DNA of 64,000 bases from Bacteroidales bacterium (GTDB taxonomy: Bacteria; Bacteroidota; Bacteroidia; Bacteroidales; Muribaculaceae), in assembly GCA_019416285.1 (NCBI GenBank), contig DXXM01000002.1, positions 139,322 through 203,321 on the forward strand, in the 5' to 3' direction. Positions 63,245-64,000 of this stretch are shown here, piece by piece. The notes below the pieces were generated by a model. It saw only the letters and a list, made by a program, of their open reading frames with translations, had not been told where the DNA came from and did no database searches. Numbering within the stretch: the first letter of the stretch is position 1; every line of letters starts with the position of its first letter. A program made the position numbers and the translations under genes.

Positions 63245-64000
63245 TGTTTTGGTGGTGTTGAGGTTTTGTTGATTGCATCAGTATCCGGGTTATACCGTTC
63301 AACAGACACGAGGGTGAGTTGCAGTTCGTCGATGAGTTTCTGCAACATCGGATTTTTTCTAATCATAGTTTGCAGCACAGCTTGGTCGGGTTCGATTTGC
63401 AGGAGGTAGTCTGCTATGTCAAGTCCGGCTGTTCGCTCGTCATCTGTGGCAACATCTTCAAGGAAGTTAAAGATGTTTGCCTCGATACCGAGATTGCAGA
63501 GCAAACTCAGTTTCTGCCGCCATTGGTCGGTCGCGCCTATATCGGGATACAGAATTACCTGACGGCCTCGGAGAACACGTAGAGCATCGTTGTTGAAGCA
63601 ACCGTTCTTACCGCCGGAAGCGAGCCACACATATTCGGGCAGATAATAAGCTGCCACAAGTGCCGTCTTTTCGCTCTCGACAATGGCAACCGGCTTGCCC
63701 CTGTTCATCGGCAAGAGATGTTCACCGAAAAAGCACTGACGCAGATTGAACGCGGGCAACTTCAACAGCGAATGAACCCATGTAACATGGTTGAACGGGT
63801 GCTTTACACGTTTGCCGTTGTCGGCATCGTAGAGCATGACTTTCCCGGTGCGTACACTGCCGTTGATGTCGGTCTGCCAGAATACACATGAACCCGGCCA
63901 GTGCTTTGATGTGCCGACGCGATAGTCTCTCATCAGTCGTAGGGCTTCCTCGGTTCCGAACTTGGAGCGGAGGAACAGATAGAGATTGTTTTTCTCATAG
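63241..64000 (-). CDS. Toprim-like (DUF6371-type) mobile element protein, N-terminus outside window
   Basis: The frame stays open from 63933 through the right edge (residues read YEKNNLYLFLRSKFGTEEAL before the first internal Met), so the gene is partial. The visible ~252 residues include KPVAIVESEKTALVAAYYLP and VILYPDIGATDQW. These resemble the Toprim acidic motifs of primase-like proteins (E, then D-x-D-like DIGA). Such proteins are common in conjugative elements, possibly in DNA processing. Its stop overlaps the DUF3408 start by 4 bases. Confidence 0.75.
   Translation of the reverse strand, partial: YEKNNLYLFLRSKFGTEEALRLMRDYRVGTSKHWPGSCVFWQTDINGSVRTGKVMLYDADNGKRVKHPFNHVTWVHSLLKLPAFNLRQCFFGEHLLPMNRGKPVAIVESEKTALVAAYYLPEYVWLASGGKNGCFNNDALRVLRGRQVILYPDIGATDQWRQKLSLLCNLGIEANIFNFLEDVATDDERTAGLDIADYLLQIEPDQAVLQTMIRKNPMLQKLIDELQLTLVSVERYNPDTDAINKTSTPPKQ

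Larger units (their letters stand above)
53264..64000. mobile_element. Integrative mobilizable/conjugative element, left part (right end outside window)
   Basis: The region begins with a tyrosine integrase and ends at the window edge inside a mobilization cluster: Toprim-like, DUF3408, MobC, relaxase and accessory protein. This gene set is typical of Bacteroidales integrative elements. Cargo lies between: a GNAT pair, a LuxR regulator, a Rossmann-like protein, and a beta-barrel with its partner. Base composition is patchy, with the LuxR segment GC-richer and the beta-barrel segment AT-richer. The left boundary near 53263 is inferred. Confidence 0.8.

Overview
The window looks like a chromosome segment of a gut Bacteroidales bacterium, most likely Muribaculaceae. 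Three things point there. Promoters fit the Bacteroidetes TTTG-N19/20-TAnnTTTG form and Shine-Dalgarno sites are absent. The gene families are typical of the phylum: class III fructose bisphosphatase, FtsK next to a LolA-like gene, DUF4301, CHU_C and T9SS-type sorting domains, OMP_b-brl_3, and DUF3408/MobC mobile-element genes. Coding sequence up to about 52.7 kb is GC-rich (estimated by eye). The family-level placement is inference; the phylum is well supported.

Layout. 1-6.7 kb holds housekeeping genes: panC (cut by the window edge), recR, a GNAT acetyltransferase, then trxB, a LolA-like gene and ftsK on the minus strand. 7-10.6 kb is a large secreted PL11 rhamnogalacturonan lyase with two LamG domains. 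10.9-17 kb carries a secreted alpha/beta hydrolase, flavodoxin, rpmH, an acyltransferase, a YkvA-like protein and class III Fbp. 17.2-21.7 kb is a four-gene uronate operon: KduD-like dehydrogenase, an orphan galactitol-type PTS EIIC, KduI with a signal peptide, and KDG kinase, closed by a strong terminator. 21.9-35.7 kb carries a PH-domain protein, a metallophosphoesterase lipoprotein, ftsY-rimO-menF-like, a two-SGNH plus MBOAT polysaccharide O-acetylation module, DUF4301, an Eis-like GNAT, engB and a 55-residue protein. 35.8-52.7 kb carries a CHU_C-type secreted protein, a lytic transglycosylase, uvrA, a TlpA-like lipoprotein lacking its CXXC, TamB, a tricorn-like protease and a Ca/Na antiporter.

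From about 53.26 kb to the window end lies an integrative mobilizable or conjugative element that continues past the right edge. It starts with a tyrosine integrase and appears to interrupt the gene at 52892. Its transfer end (on minus) has a Toprim-like protein, DUF3408, MobC, relaxase and a membrane accessory protein. Cargo between them is a putative GNAT toxin-antitoxin pair, a LuxR-type regulator, a Rossmann-like protein, and a beta-barrel protein with a small secreted partner. The last two units face away from a striking symmetric operator.

Functional links. PL11 cleaves rhamnogalacturonan to unsaturated galacturonides, and the Kdu operon handles the resulting ketodeoxyuronate, apparently starting in the periplasm. 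The most unusual items are the exported KduI beside a lone EIIC, the divergent operator at 57238-57299, and the GNAT pair with a 59-residue partner that does not look like a known antitoxin.
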